Shown: piece by piece, positions 1 to 10,150 of the stretch | How the letters are laid out: each line of letters opens with the position of its first letter | Position numbering within the stretch: the first letter of the stretch is position 1 | From: Cololabis saira | Taxonomy: Eukaryota; Chordata; Actinopteri; Beloniformes; Belonidae | Reading direction: 5' to 3' | Length of the DNA stretch: 64,000 nucleotides | Assembly: GCF_033807715.1 (NCBI RefSeq) | Contig: NC_084601.1 | Span: 20,664,129-20,728,128 of the forward strand | Notes under the pieces: model-generated | Told to the model about the DNA's origin: nothing | Databases searched by the model: none | Seen by the model: only the letters and a program-made list of their open reading frames with translations | Translations under genes and position numbers: made by a program

Positions 1-283
1 CGCAGAACCGTAATTCAGGCTTTAAGATCCCAGGGAGTCGTTTACACCGTGTCATGACTGCATGCGAGTGTCCGACTATCGCGTCGAGCTGCGTGACATC
101 GGACGCTCTCTGTCCACACTGAAACCGTTAAACTCACAACCAGTTAGGACAGTCCAATACAAAAAAAATAAAGCAATGGAATTGATTTTGTTGCTGGCGC
201 TCGCTCGCATGGGACACGGTTTAATAGTGTCCCATGTTGCTCTTCTAACCCAAAGCGAGGCTTTGTGTCCTCCCCTGCTACAC
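1..283. other. No recognised gene
   Basis: Short possible reading frames exist on both strands, but none has a recognisable domain. They overlap each other, which points to chance frames. The stretch may be the outer part of the interspersed repeat that follows. Confidence 0.5.
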
Positions 284-503
284 GTCATTCAGGCAGCCAA
301 TCAGCACAGAGCCTCATTATCATAGCCTTCCCTCCCCTCAGAATCCCTCATAGAGAAGGAGGTTAGAAATGGTAAAAATAAAGACATGGCCCAGAGGCTG
401 AATTTCTCATTTCTGTAGAAAAAACGATCAAAAGCTTGTTTTTAAGACATTCAAGGCCTGTTTAGAATATACATTAAATGCCATAATATGTCGCCTTTAA
501 TGA
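284..503 (-). repeat. Interspersed repeat, copy 1 (MITE-like)
   Basis: This segment is the reverse complement, with scattered mismatches, of 18125-18345. Shared blocks include the one around AGCCTCATTATCATAGCC and the one around TTAAGACATTCAAGGCCTGTTTAGAATA. The outer end (TATGTCGCCTTTAA) corresponds to the AAAGGGGACCTATTAT end of the second copy. Two diverged copies in opposite orientation show a dispersed, probably non-autonomous DNA-transposon family. The superfamily is not determined. Confidence 0.75.
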
Positions 504-1261
504 TTATATTTCATCTTTAAGATATAATTTGTCTTTCACAACGGAAAAAAAACCTCCATTGTTACTGCATACTACTGTGTGTGGTTGTCCTTTAGCTGGA
601 AGGTTCATGGGTTCAACAGCTATAGTTAAATGTTGAAAGCAAAAATGCGCCTTTCATATTCACTCCATTCTTTGTCAGTGAGTTGCTTTGGATTTTTTTT
701 TTAAAGGAAAAAGGAAAAAACGTATGAAAGTAATATCATTCAGATTCAGTCGTTCCCTTGTGCAAGTTATATCTCTATGCCTAGACAAAGAGATGTTGAG
801 TTTTGATTTTAGACGTTATAAAAGCCCAATGGGGTATTGTTGGAAGTTACCATGACATAAACCTGAAACTCACTGACTGTGGGTGTTATGATACAGCTCT
901 TACAGAAAACAAGGCCGCAACACCACCAAGCAACTAACAGAAACAAAGTTCTGGACTGAAGCACCATTCAATCACTACTTGAGGATACTTGAGGATAAAA
1001 AGACTTCAAGGAACCTTGATGGCGGTTCATCATTCAGAATAACAGTAACCCTTTGCACTCTGCACATGCAAAACTTTCAAGTGATTTAACAGGAGACATT
1101 TAAGTACCTTTGGATGCTCTTGTTAACTTTAAATCTAGGGTGAGCAATGGGCAAAACTGGTGAATTCCAACAACCTTGATGCTGCCACTGTTGCGAAAGA
1201 GGGTCTAGATGATGGTGGAAGTTGAACATCAATGAACGATCAGGTCTTTTTTTTCTTTGTG
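504..1261. other. No recognised gene
   Basis: AT-rich unique-looking DNA. I see no exon, RNA gene or repeat that I can name. Confidence 0.5.
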
Positions 1262-1266
1262 ATGAG

Positions 1267-1452
1267 TGTTATGTTGTGGAAAATGATAACGTGACACTTA
1301 ACTCAGATCGGAGCTGACGTGACTCCATTTATTTGCAAACCCAAACATGAATGAAAAAACCACTGACTGCCGTCAACCGGAACGGGCAGTGTCGTAAACC
1401 GAAAACAGTTCTTAAGGTGACAGTGTATGTCTGTGAACTACCAGACATAACA
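1267..1452 (-). repeat. 3' LTR of the Gypsy element
   Basis: 186 bp, TGTTA...TAACA ends, identical by eye to the LTR at 5483-5668. It follows the polypurine tract on the minus strand, so it is the downstream LTR. Its outer side carries the ATGAG duplication at 1262-1266. Confidence 0.97.
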
Positions 1453-1465
1453 TTTCCCCCCCCTT
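1453..1465 (-). promoter_or_regulatory. Polypurine tract of the Gypsy element
   Basis: On the minus strand this reads as an AA, a run of eight G and AAA immediately before the 3' LTR. That is the expected position and composition for the plus-strand primer of reverse transcription. Confidence 0.85.
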
Positions 1466-1473
1466 CACACAAC

Positions 1474-4400
1474 CTAGGTGTGATACTCAGTCTCAAAGTC
1501 CCCCAGGTGTCTAGGCCTGGTGCGAGCCCGAGCTGGGCGACCCTCGGGTGCAGCAGCAATGTCCGGTGGCCGCTCTTCGCCTGCGGCCTGTGCTTGGACA
1601 GCTGGGGTGGCTGCCACATCGAACTGTGCAGCCGGCAGGGCTGTAACGGCCGGCACACCCAGTCCAGACCCGGGTGGGGCCTGCACCTTACGCAGGCGGT
1701 TAGCATGCCAGCGAGTGCCGTCGGCTAACCTGAAGGAAGCTGGGCCAAGCCGTTTGGTAACCTGGACGGGGTCTGACCAGAACGACTGGAGCTTGTCGCC
1801 ACGATGAGGTCGTCGGATCCTGACCCAATCCGAGACAGCGATGGCAGGTGGCCTAACCCGTCGGGTCCTGTCGAAGCGGTCCTTCATCTGGCGTTGACGG
1901 GCAGTGACTGCGGCTTGAACCGGGTGGACTGGGACCTGAGCCAGTGTGGGGCGGAGCCTATCCAGAGGCAGCTGGAGCTCCCGTCCCAGCATGAGGGAGG
2001 CTGGGGAGACTCCTGTGGTGGCGTGTCGGGTGGCCCGATAGTGCAGCAGCGTCTGTAGGAGACTAGTGGTGAGTGTGCACCCTTGTGCCAAATGAGCCCT
2101 GATCCCATTTTTAAGCGTTTGATTCAAACGTTCCACCCCCCCGTTCGCCGCCGGGTTGTAGAACGCCGTGCGAATGTGGCGAATCCCTTTCCCCGCCAGG
2201 TATGAGGCCAGTTCATGGGAGATCATTTGGGGTCCGTTGTCAGTCGTGATCCTCCTTGGCAAACCCCAACGTGCGAACAGAGACTCCAGGATGTCAATGA
2301 GCACCTTGGCCGTGACGGAGCCCACGGGCGCCACCTCCGGCCACTTGGAGTGGAGGTCGCAGACCACGACGAGGAACCTCTGATGATGCGGCACCCCATG
2401 CAGCTCACCACAGATGTCAAGCTGCAGGTGCTCCCAGGGCTGTGATGGCCAGTCCAACGGCTGCATGGGCGGGGGCGGGGCCGGGGCCCTGGTCTTGCCG
2501 CTAAGAAGGCAAGCAGTGCAGTCCCTGACCAGGGCCTCTATTTCCCTGTCGATGCCCGGCCACCAAACAACATCACGGCACCTCTGTTTGAGCCTGACTA
2601 TGCCCAGGTGACCCTCGTGCGCCATAGCAAGGACACGCGCCCGGAGGTCACCAGGGACCACAGTACAGAGCCCGCGGGCGACACAGGTGTCGTTCCAGCA
2701 CGACAACTCCTCCCTGACCCTGTGATAGGGAAGCAGCTCGTCGGGTACCTTCCCAGGCCAGCCTTGCCTGACGTAGGTCGAGAGTGTGGACAGGACGGGG
2801 TCGTCCGCTGAGGCGTCCCGAAGCTCCTGGAGCGACACTGTCCCGTGGAGGGGTGTGTGGAGGAGCTGGATGAGGTCCTGTTCAGCCTGGTCCCGGTCGG
2901 GGGCCAAAGGCTGGGCTGTGGATGGGCCAGGGATCGCACGTGACAGCAGGTCAGCCACCACGTTGTCGCGGCCTGGCGTGAACTGCAGGCGGAAGTTGTA
3001 CTGCTGCAGTCGGTCAGCCCAACGATGGAGGCGGAGCGGTTTGTGGCCAGTGCCTGACGTTGCCAGGAGGGTAGTGAGGGCCTGGTGGTCAGTCCTCAGT
3101 GTGAATGTACGCCCGTAAAGGTACATATGCCAGCGCTCACAAGCCCAGAGGCACGCTAAGGCCTCCCGCTCCCCCACCGAGTACCTCTGTTCCGTGGGAC
3201 TGAGAGCCCGCGAGGCGAAGGCGATCGGTCTCTCCACGCCCCCCTGCAGCTGGGACATCACAGCGCCGATGGCGAGGGCAGAGGCGTCGCACGTGACGAG
3301 GGTGGGGCTGACCAGGTCGAAGTGCGCCAGGACCGGCGCAGAGGTGAGCTGGGACTTTAGTAAGCGTACGGCGTCAGAACATGCTGGTGTCCAGACCCAG
3401 GGCTCGTCCTGCTTCAGCAGCTTACGCAGCGGCGCAGTCGTGGCAGAGTACTGTGGCAGGAAACGGAGGTAATACGCCGTCATGCCCAGGAAAGAGGCCA
3501 CCTGAGCGGCTGAGGTTGGCTCCGGGACACGGTGGATGGCCTCTGTGTTTGAGTGGAGCGGGTACGTGCCACCCGCCGAGAGGCGGAACCCGACAAAGTC
3601 AATGGCTGGGGCGGCGAAGACACACTTCTCGCCATTGAGTGTGAGGTGATGCTTGGCCATTGCACTGAACACCCTGTGCAGGCGCTCATCGTGGTCTTCG
3701 ACCGTGGCCCCGTGAACCACAATGTCATCCAGGTAGACGGCCACACCTGGTATACCTGCGAAGACGGAGGCCATAATTTTCTGGAAGCAGCTGGGGGCGG
3801 AGCTTAACCCAAACGCCATGCGCTTGTAGCGGAACACCCCTCTGTGGGTGATGAAAGCGGTGAGGTTGCGGCTCTCGGGGTGTAGTGGCACCTGGAGGTA
3901 ACCCTGGCGGAGGTCCAGTTTTGAAAAAACGGTGGACCCGTGGAACTGGGCGGTGAGCTCCTCTGTGGTTGGCAGGGGGTATTTGTCGGGGATGATGGCC
4001 TTGTTCACTGCTCGAAGGTCCACGCAGAGTCGCAGCCCCCCAGACTTCTTCCTGGCCACCACCAGGTTGGAGATCCAGGGTGACGCGTTCACCTGCTCGA
4101 TGATGTCGTCATCCAGCATACTTTGCAGCTGAGCAGAGATGTCATCACGGAGGGCCAGGGGAGAACGACGGAGGGGCTGTATGACAGGCGTCACAGTCGG
4201 GTCCAACAGGGGCTGGTGGGCGAAACCCACGAGGCAGCCCACCCCGCTGAACAGCGCAGGCCACTGTTGCTGCCAGGGGATGACAACGGCATTAATCTCC
4301 GAGCCGGTGGTGTCCACCAGGGTGAAACCGAGGCTGGTGAAGAGGTCGAGGCCCAGGAGGTTGGCCCCGTGGCGTGCAACATTGAACCTAAAAACTGGTA

Positions 4401-5469
4401 GTGTCTTATCTCCGTATTTTACGGGCAGCTGGAGGGAGCCCACAATGTCAATTTGGGAGTTGGCGTAACCACGCAGGGTGGTGGTGGCCGGTCCAAGTGG
4501 CTCGCAGGGGAAAAACTGTGTAACAGTCGCCAGGTTCAGGAGAGACACAGTGGCCCCTGTGTCTAGGAGGAGGGGCAGAGTGACATCTCCAACCATTAAT
4601 GAGCACGTTTTGAACGGTGCTCGTGCTGAGCTCACGTTGTGGATGACTGTGGTGTTAGTGGGTGGCTGAGAGGCTCGAGCTGGGGCAGACCTGCAGACTT
4701 TGTGGAAGTGGTTTAATTTCCCGCAGTTGGAGCAGGTTTTACCACGGGCAGGGCAGTTCTGGGCTCTGGAGTTGTGTGCAGAAGAGCCACAGTTCCCACA
4801 CTGCTGGTGGTACTGATCGCGGGGCCGAGCGGCTAGTAAGATGTTCTCCTCCCCGCTGTCAGCACTCACATGAAGGAGGGGCGTGTGTGAGGTGAGCGCG
4901 CCCGCTGCCTGTGTCTGTGAGGGCGGGGGAGTTGAAAAGCTCGCCGCGCACTCCAGCGCAGATTCCACCTGAACCGCGAGGTTTATTGCTGCTGATAAAG
5001 TCAGATCATCGTTTTCCAGCAACAATCTTTCTCTGATTTTGTTGCAGCTCGTGTGCAAAATCAGTTGGTCTCTGACCATTTCGTCCCGCAGTCTTTCAAA
5101 CTTGCAGGAATCAGCCAAACCCCGCAAGTCCGCCACGTACTGAGCCACTGTTTCCCCTGGCCTTTGATGTCGCCGCCGGAACAGGACCCGGCGGAGCAGA
5201 GCGCTCTGTGGAGCCGCGAAATGTCCTTTCAGTAACTCCACGGCCAGGGAGTATGACGGTGCGTCGCCGAGTGTTCCGAACACCCGCTGTCCCTCAGTTC
5301 CCAAGCAGTGCAGCAGCAGTGCACGTTTCCTCCCGACGGACACGTCTGTCAAGCCGGCAGCCAGGATGTACGTCTCGAACGCGGAGATCCAGCGGTGCCA
5401 TGGGACCGGTGGATCCCCCGGGAGGGCCAGGAACGGAGCGGGTGGTGGTAGGGAACACGCTTCAGCCAT
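1474..5469 (-). CDS. Gag-Pol polyprotein, Ty3/Gypsy retrotransposon
   Basis: A 1331-residue single open frame that encodes the whole retrotransposon machinery without a Gag/Pol frameshift. The N-terminal ~220 residues resemble a retrotransposon capsid. Two zinc knuckles follow near residues 220-260, the second a classic CX2CX4HX4C. An aspartic protease LDTGA motif lies near residue 300, the reverse transcriptase YLDD near 580 and an RNase H domain from about 720. Integrase has an HHCC zinc region near 945-985, and the catalytic D, D and E lie in LQLDICGE (~1013), TTDNGP (~1073) and GGVERLNQ (~1110). A GPY/F-like segment closes the protein; no chromodomain is evident. The start codon at 5469 lies inside the primer-binding region only 14 nt from the LTR, and the stop is 21 nt from the other LTR. 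All catalytic signatures look intact, so it may be competent; activity is inferred, not shown. Confidence 0.95.
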   Translation of the reverse strand: MAEACSLPPPAPFLALPGDPPVPWHRWISAFETYILAAGLTDVSVGRKRALLLHCLGTEGQRVFGTLGDAPSYSLAVELLKGHFAAPQSALLRRVLFRRRHQRPGETVAQYVADLRGLADSCKFERLRDEMVRDQLILHTSCNKIRERLLLENDDLTLSAAINLAVQVESALECAASFSTPPPSQTQAAGALTSHTPLLHVSADSGEENILLAARPRDQYHQQCGNCGSSAHNSRAQNCPARGKTCSNCGKLNHFHKVCRSAPARASQPPTNTTVIHNVSSARAPFKTCSLMVGDVTLPLLLDTGATVSLLNLATVTQFFPCEPLGPATTTLRGYANSQIDIVGSLQLPVKYGDKTLPVFRFNVARHGANLLGLDLFTSLGFTLVDTTGSEINAVVIPWQQQWPALFSGVGCLVGFAHQPLLDPTVTPVIQPLRRSPLALRDDISAQLQSMLDDDIIEQVNASPWISNLVVARKKSGGLRLCVDLRAVNKAIIPDKYPLPTTEELTAQFHGSTVFSKLDLRQGYLQVPLHPESRNLTAFITHRGVFRYKRMAFGLSSAPSCFQKIMASVFAGIPGVAVYLDDIVVHGATVEDHDERLHRVFSAMAKHHLTLNGEKCVFAAPAIDFVGFRLSAGGTYPLHSNTEAIHRVPEPTSAAQVASFLGMTAYYLRFLPQYSATTAPLRKLLKQDEPWVWTPACSDAVRLLKSQLTSAPVLAHFDLVSPTLVTCDASALAIGAVMSQLQGGVERPIAFASRALSPTEQRYSVGEREALACLWACERWHMYLYGRTFTLRTDHQALTTLLATSGTGHKPLRLHRWADRLQQYNFRLQFTPGRDNVVADLLSRAIPGPSTAQPLAPDRDQAEQDLIQLLHTPLHGTVSLQELRDASADDPVLSTLSTYVRQGWPGKVPDELLPYHRVREELSCWNDTCVARGLCTVVPGDLRARVLAMAHEGHLGIVRLKQRCRDVVWWPGIDREIEALVRDCTACLLSGKTRAPAPPPPMQPLDWPSQPWEHLQLDICGELHGVPHHQRFLVVVCDLHSKWPEVAPVGSVTAKVLIDILESLFARWGLPRRITTDNGPQMISHELASYLAGKGIRHIRTAFYNPAANGGVERLNQTLKNGIRAHLAQGCTLTTSLLQTLLHYRATRHATTGVSPASLMLGRELQLPLDRLRPTLAQVPVHPVQAAVTARQRQMKDRFDRTRRVRPPAIAVSDWVRIRRPHRGDKLQSFWSDPVQVTKRLGPASFRLADGTRWHANRLRKVQAPPGSGLGVPAVTALPAAQFDVAATPAVQAQAAGEERPPDIAAAPEGRPARARTRPRHLGDFETEYHT

Positions 5470-5481
5470 CTCTCGTCGCCA
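5466..5481 (-). promoter_or_regulatory. tRNA primer-binding site of the Gypsy element
   Basis: One base inside the 5' LTR the minus strand reads TGGCGACGAGAGATGG. From memory, the 3' end of vertebrate tRNA-Ser(GCT) is complementary to TGGCGACGAG-GATGG, so the match is complete apart from one extra A. The Gag start codon lies within this site. Confidence 0.75.
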
Positions 5482-5482
5482 A

Positions 5483-5668
5483 TGTTATGTTGTGGAAAAT
5501 GATAACGTGACACTTAACTCAGATCGGAGCTGACGTGACTCCATTTATTTGCAAACCCAAACATGAATGAAAAAACCACTGACTGCCGTCAACCGGAACG
5601 GGCAGTGTCGTAAACCGAAAACAGTTCTTAAGGTGACAGTGTATGTCTGTGAACTACCAGACATAACA
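5483..5668 (-). repeat. 5' LTR of the Gypsy element
   Basis: 186 bp and identical by eye to 1267-1452. It precedes the primer-binding site on the minus strand, so it should carry the element's promoter. The ATGAG duplication follows it at 5669-5673. Confidence 0.97.
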
Positions 5669-5769
5669 ATGAGCAATTGATGTAAAATTGCCAAAAGTTC
5701 ATTTTAGTCACTTAAATAAAAGAAGAGGATAAATAGGCAATCTATCCATCTATCATTCTATTCTACTCT

Positions 5770-6035
5770 ATCTTCATCCAGCAGGGTTGCCCTTTGTTGC
5801 CAATTCCAACACCCAGCAGAAGTAGGTCTGACTTATTGCCACCAATATGAGCCACGCTCCCCATGCTGCTGTACAAGGGCTAAATGGCTGTAGCAAAGGA
5901 CCTGATACTCCATACTCCTCGAGCACCTCCCACAGACATCACGAGGGACATTGTGGTGGGCCCTCTCCAAATACACATGAGGCTTATTGAACACAGAGCT
6001 GGTCCAGATCCACAACCTGGACAAAAACTGCCTCA
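5770..6035 (-). pseudogene. LINE reverse transcriptase fragment
   Basis: Read on the minus strand in mixed frames, the segment matches the conserved block of a fish non-LTR RT: a HNVPRDV motif, then an EEYGVSGPLL-like stretch, then a degraded 'SLYN...' segment and remains of the 'VGLRQG' turn. Frames shift at least twice, so it is a fossil. The LINE tails at 10770-11215 and 23455-23800 look like the 3' end of the same family. Confidence 0.7.
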
Positions 6036-7119
6036 TTACCCTTGAACCGGAGAATAATTCTAAAACTGAACTTTTTTTTCCTTTCAGAAATTAAGCAAAG
6101 ATTTTCCTTACAAAAGCGAGCTAATCACCACATTTTCCACAGCACACTCACTGGTTTCATAAGGTTTTCAACCATTGTTGTAGGGGAGCAGAGACAAACA
6201 GTCCATTGTCGAGAAAAACCATGGACGTACACAGACACACTCAGAAGTCCAAGGACTGGAAATGAAGTTAAATTGAGGCTGATTGTATTCTCGGCACAGA
6301 CTTGTCTTTGTCCCTAAGCGCTGTCTAAATATTGAAGCAGATCGCGGTGAAAAGAGCCGGCTGTCCCGAGAATTCAAACCAATCTGCATATTCATCACAA
6401 TTAATTAGGATTCCTCTCTCTGCCATCATTTTTTTTTTTAAAATCTTTTCTGCGTCTTTTCTCGAGAGGAAACTACAAGACAATGGTGGGGCGGTGATCG
6501 GAATCAGTTATTAGAGGGGCACACACACACACACACGCACACACACACACAGACACACTCACTCCACATCTTCTGTCTGCATCAGATATGACGATGAGCG
6601 TGTTACAGGCACATCTCTCTGTTGATACCAACTTCTAGCCACTTTGTCTTTTCCCTCCCTTTGTCTGAGCCTGTGCATCCTGCCTCAACCAGAAAGACCG
6701 AGCAGCTATTGTCTGCCAAGACATACAAATGGATTGCTGCTCAACTGCCTCATTGCAAGACTGACTTTTAATTGCTCCAAGAGAAAGAGAGGAGATGAGG
6801 GTGGGGCGGGGGAAAGAAGAGAAAGTTTTAAGAAATCGGTCCGCCTTGGACTTCAGGCAGTTGTGAGTTTTCATGCATGCAAGTATCCCTTTTCACTGAA
6901 ACATATTTGAGACCTCTGCAGACAGAAAGATGTTCAAACACGTTTTAGGTGCACAGCAGATTTTGACTGGACAGACTACTCATTTGGTGTAATCAAATGT
7001 ATCAAAAATTAACAATGCATTGAAGTGCATTATTCCTGTACTAAAATGCACTATTTTTACCCCTCTGTCCCAATTTGCTCAAAGTGAAAGTCAGTGGAAA
7101 GCATCTTAGGATTTTTACT
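6036..7119. other. No recognised gene; contains a CA microsatellite
   Basis: No convincing exon is visible. The only marked feature is the (CA)n run at 6520-6557. Confidence 0.5.
6520..6557. repeat. (CA)n microsatellite
   Basis: About 19 CA units with one G and other single-base interruptions. Confidence 0.9.
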
Positions 7120-7253
7120 TAATTAATTGGTAAATTCCTCTGTAAAATAAGTATTTGGTCAGCTACAAACAAGCAAGATTTCTGGCTTTCACAGACCTGT
7201 AACTTCTTCTTTAGGAGGCTCCTCTTTCCTCCACTCGTTACCTGTATTAATGG

Positions 7254-7349
7254 CACCTGTTTTAACTGGTTATCAGTATAAAAGACACCTGTTTTAACTA
7301 GTTATCAGTATAAAAGACACCTGTTTTAACTAGTTATCAGTATAAAAGA
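7254..7349 (+). repeat. Three tandem 32-bp units containing TATAAAAG
   Basis: The units are 7254-7285, 7286-7317 and 7318-7349, with a single G/A difference in the first. Each contains CAGTATAAAAGACACC. Related Tc1 copies that I recall have one such unit just upstream of the transposase start, so it is probably the promoter TATA box, tripled here. Confidence 0.9.
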
Positions 7350-7747
7350 CACCTGTCCACAACCTCATACAGTCACACTCCAAACTCCACTATGGCCAAG
7401 ACCAAAGAGCTGTCAAAGGACGTGAGAAACAAAATTGTAGACCAGGCTGGGAAGACTGAATCTGCAATAGGTACTTTAAGCAGCTTGGTGGGAAGAAATC
7501 AACTGTGGGAGCAATTATTAGAAAATGGAAGACATACAAGACCACTGATAATCTCCCTTGATCTGGGGCTCCACGCAAGATCTCACCTCGTGGGGTAAAA
7601 ATGATCACAAGAACGGTGAGTAAAAATCCTGCAGTGCCAGATGTTCTCCCTGCTTAAGCCAGTACATGTCCAGGCCCGTCTGAAGTTTGCTAGAGAGCAT
7701 CTGGATGATGCAGAAGAGGATTTGGAGAATGTTATATGGTCAGATGA

Positions 7748-7873
<126 letters not shown>

Positions 7874-8070
7874 TGACTGATCTTTGTAAGGGAAAGAATG
7901 AATGGGGACATGCATCGTGAGATTTTGAGTGAAAACCTCCTTCCATCAGCAGGGCATTGAAGATGAAACGTGGCTTGGTATTCCAGCATGACAATGATCC
8001 CAAACACATCGCCCGGGCAATGCAGGAGTGGCTTCGTAAGAAACATTTCAAGGTCCTGGAGGGGCCTAGC

Positions 8071-9167
8071 CAGAGCCGGATTAACGGCTTTTTTTTGTCT
8101 GCACACATATTACATACATATATATATATATACGCATACATACGCACAGGGATGTGCGAACCGTGCGACCGCATGGGGCCTCGCGCCCCACGGGGCCTCG
8201 CGCCCCACGGGGCCTCGCGCCCCACGGGGCCTCGCGCTATGGGCCGTTTTTTTTTTCCCCAATTTTTTTTTTTTTTTCGTTTTTTTTTTTCCTTTTTACT
8301 CTTATAAATATCAACAGTCACGTTCCATTACAGACCTAAATATGTACTGGTCTGTGCATATCAATAAATATATGTGCAATGATGCGCGTGTCTGTTGTTC
8401 AATACAACTGATTCAGGAAATTTCCATCAGGGGATAATAAAAGAAAAAAACGAAAGAAAATGGAAGACTTTAATGCCTCTCTGAAAGGCACGTTTGATAA
8501 ATTTGTTACAAAAATCACCGATCCGACCGGGTCTCAAGCAGCCGTGGGGCCCCGCGTCGAGGCAAGCCAAATGATGATGATGAGGCAGGGGAAGGTATCC
8601 AGTATTTTGCTAATTGGAGAGTTAAAATTGCGCATATAGACACCCGATCCGACCCGAAAAAACCCCCCTGGCCATTTCACACAGGGCCTCGCAAATCTCC
8701 CAAACGGCTCTGCATACGCAGAGCTCTTTCATACATACATATACACATACAGACATACAGTACATACTACAGCACACTTTGTCTTACTGCAAATTTTATT
8801 GGTCTTTGTAGATTTGACTTCTTATTTAACTATTCAATTTAATCAACACATTTAATTAAGATTTTCTGCAAAATGCTCACAATCGATAAGATAAGGATAA
8901 TTTAATAGCATTTAATAGAGCGTTGTAATAACGTATATACAAATCTATAAATAATATAATACAAATCTAAAAATAGTCTGATAGACTGTTTCATATACAA
9001 CACATGACTTATTTTGGAATACAAAGAACCAACTTGACTATGACTATGCTATGTAAAATGTGAATTAAGTTTTATTAGTAACTTTGGTAAGTTTAAATAT
9101 CATCGATGGAGGGGGGCCCAAAAATCACAGTCTGCCTAGTGTAGTCCATTTATTTAATCCGGCTCTG
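8071..9167. mobile_element. hAT-type element nested in Tc1
   Basis: 1097 bp bounded by perfect 14-bp inverted repeats CAGAGCCGGATTAA (8071-8084) and TTAATCCGGCTCTG (9154-9167). It is flanked by an 8-bp duplication GGCCTAGC (8063-8070 and 9168-9175). The 8-bp duplication and CAGNG-type ends are diagnostic of hAT. Removing it restores the Tc1 reading 'GPS..SPDLNP'. Inside are a 17-bp GC-rich tandem repeat, long T runs and a short open frame at 8460-8639 (MEDFNASLKGTFDKFVTK...) followed by many stops. No catalytic transposase domain is present, so it is non-autonomous. Confidence 0.93.
8175..8238. repeat. 17-bp GC-rich tandem repeat
   Basis: Three full units of GGGGCCTCGCGCCCCAC and a partial fourth. 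Each unit is nearly self-complementary (GGGGC...GCCCC), so each can form a small hairpin. Homopolymer T runs follow at 8247-8290. Confidence 0.92.
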
Positions 9168-9608
9168 GGCCTAGCCAGTCTCCAGATCTCAACCCCATAG
9201 AAAATCTTGAAGGGAGTTGAAAGTCTGTGTTGCCCAGCGACAGCCCCAAAACATCACTACTCCAGAGGAGATCTGCATGGAGGGATGGGCCAAAATACCA
9301 GCAACAGTGTGTGAAAACCTTGAGAAGACTTACAGAAAACATTTGACCTCTGTCATTGCCAACAAAGGGTATATAACAAAGTATTGAGATGAACCTTTTT
9401 TTTTGACCAAATACTTATTTTCCACTATAATTTGCAAATACATTCTTTAAAAATCACACAATGTGATTTTCTGGATATTTTCTTTTTTCATTTTGTCTCT
9501 CATAGTTGAGATATACCTGTGATGAAAATTACAGGCCTCTCTTATCATTTTAAGTGGGAGAACTTGCACAACTGGTGTCTGACTAAATACGTTTTTGTCT
9601 CCACTGTA

Positions 9609-10150
9609 ACTGCGATAACTCACCAGATCCATACTTGGCCATACTGGGCGGGTCTGAACACCTTTCAAATTTAACCCACCCCCAGCAAAAGACAATACAA
9701 TTCTGCATGGTTATTGCAAAAAGGAACATTCTAACCTTTTGGAAAAGTGAAGATGCTCTTTCTTTTAAGACCTGGCTGGGGGAAGTGACCAGTTTACTGC
9801 GTCTGGAGAGGATCCAACACAGTATCTCTTTAACCTCTGCTTCCTTTGACAAATGTGGCAACCTTTCTTGTTATATCTGTCAACTCTGTCCTAGATAATT
9901 ATACACATAACTGTTGGAATGTATACCTGTACATACTCTGTATATCTATTGTTCACCTGCCATGTTCATCAGTGATGTTCAATCAGTAAGACAACGTCAT
10001 AGATGTTTATTCTATGGCTGAGCAGGGTTTTTTTTTTATTTATTTATTTTTGGATGGGGGGCTGAGTGTTATTTCTGTATCTTTGCACTTATGTTTGTAT
10101 TTCTGTTGTCTGTTATATGGAAAAATTACAAATAAAATAATTTAAAAAAA
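9609..10150 (+). pseudogene. 3' end of an L1-type LINE (ORF2 C-terminus and tail)
   Basis: Plus-strand translation gives a segment with TWPYWAGL, FLTFWKSEDALSFKTWL and RLERIQHSISL. This resembles the C-terminus of L1/Tx1-type ORF2 ('..LRWKS...P.F..W...M...LE+I..'). The frame ends at a TAG near 9896. An AT-rich 3' UTR follows, with an A-rich end near 10130-10150. The 5' part is missing because of 5' truncation and/or the Tc1 insertion at 9608. Confidence 0.7.

Larger units (their letters stand above)
1267..5668 (-). mobile_element. Complete Ty3/Gypsy (Mag-like) LTR retrotransposon
   Basis: The element is 4402 bp, bounded by two 186-bp LTRs (1267-1452 and 5483-5668) that I read as identical base for base. 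Each LTR starts TGTTA and ends TAACA. A 5-bp target duplication ATGAG lies at 1262-1266 and 5669-5673. Between the LTRs are a primer-binding site, one uninterrupted Gag-Pol frame and a polypurine tract, all on the minus strand. The pol order is protease, RT, RNase H, integrase, as in Ty3/Gypsy (Metaviridae-type) elements. No envelope gene is present. Identical LTRs and an open frame indicate a very recent insertion. The Mag-lineage call rests on the serine-type primer site and the general gag/zinc-knuckle look, and is tentative. Confidence 0.97.

Noticed and set aside
1520..5510. Many plus-strand frames of 60-125 codons
   Set aside because: Shadows on the strand opposite the Gypsy Gag-Pol gene.
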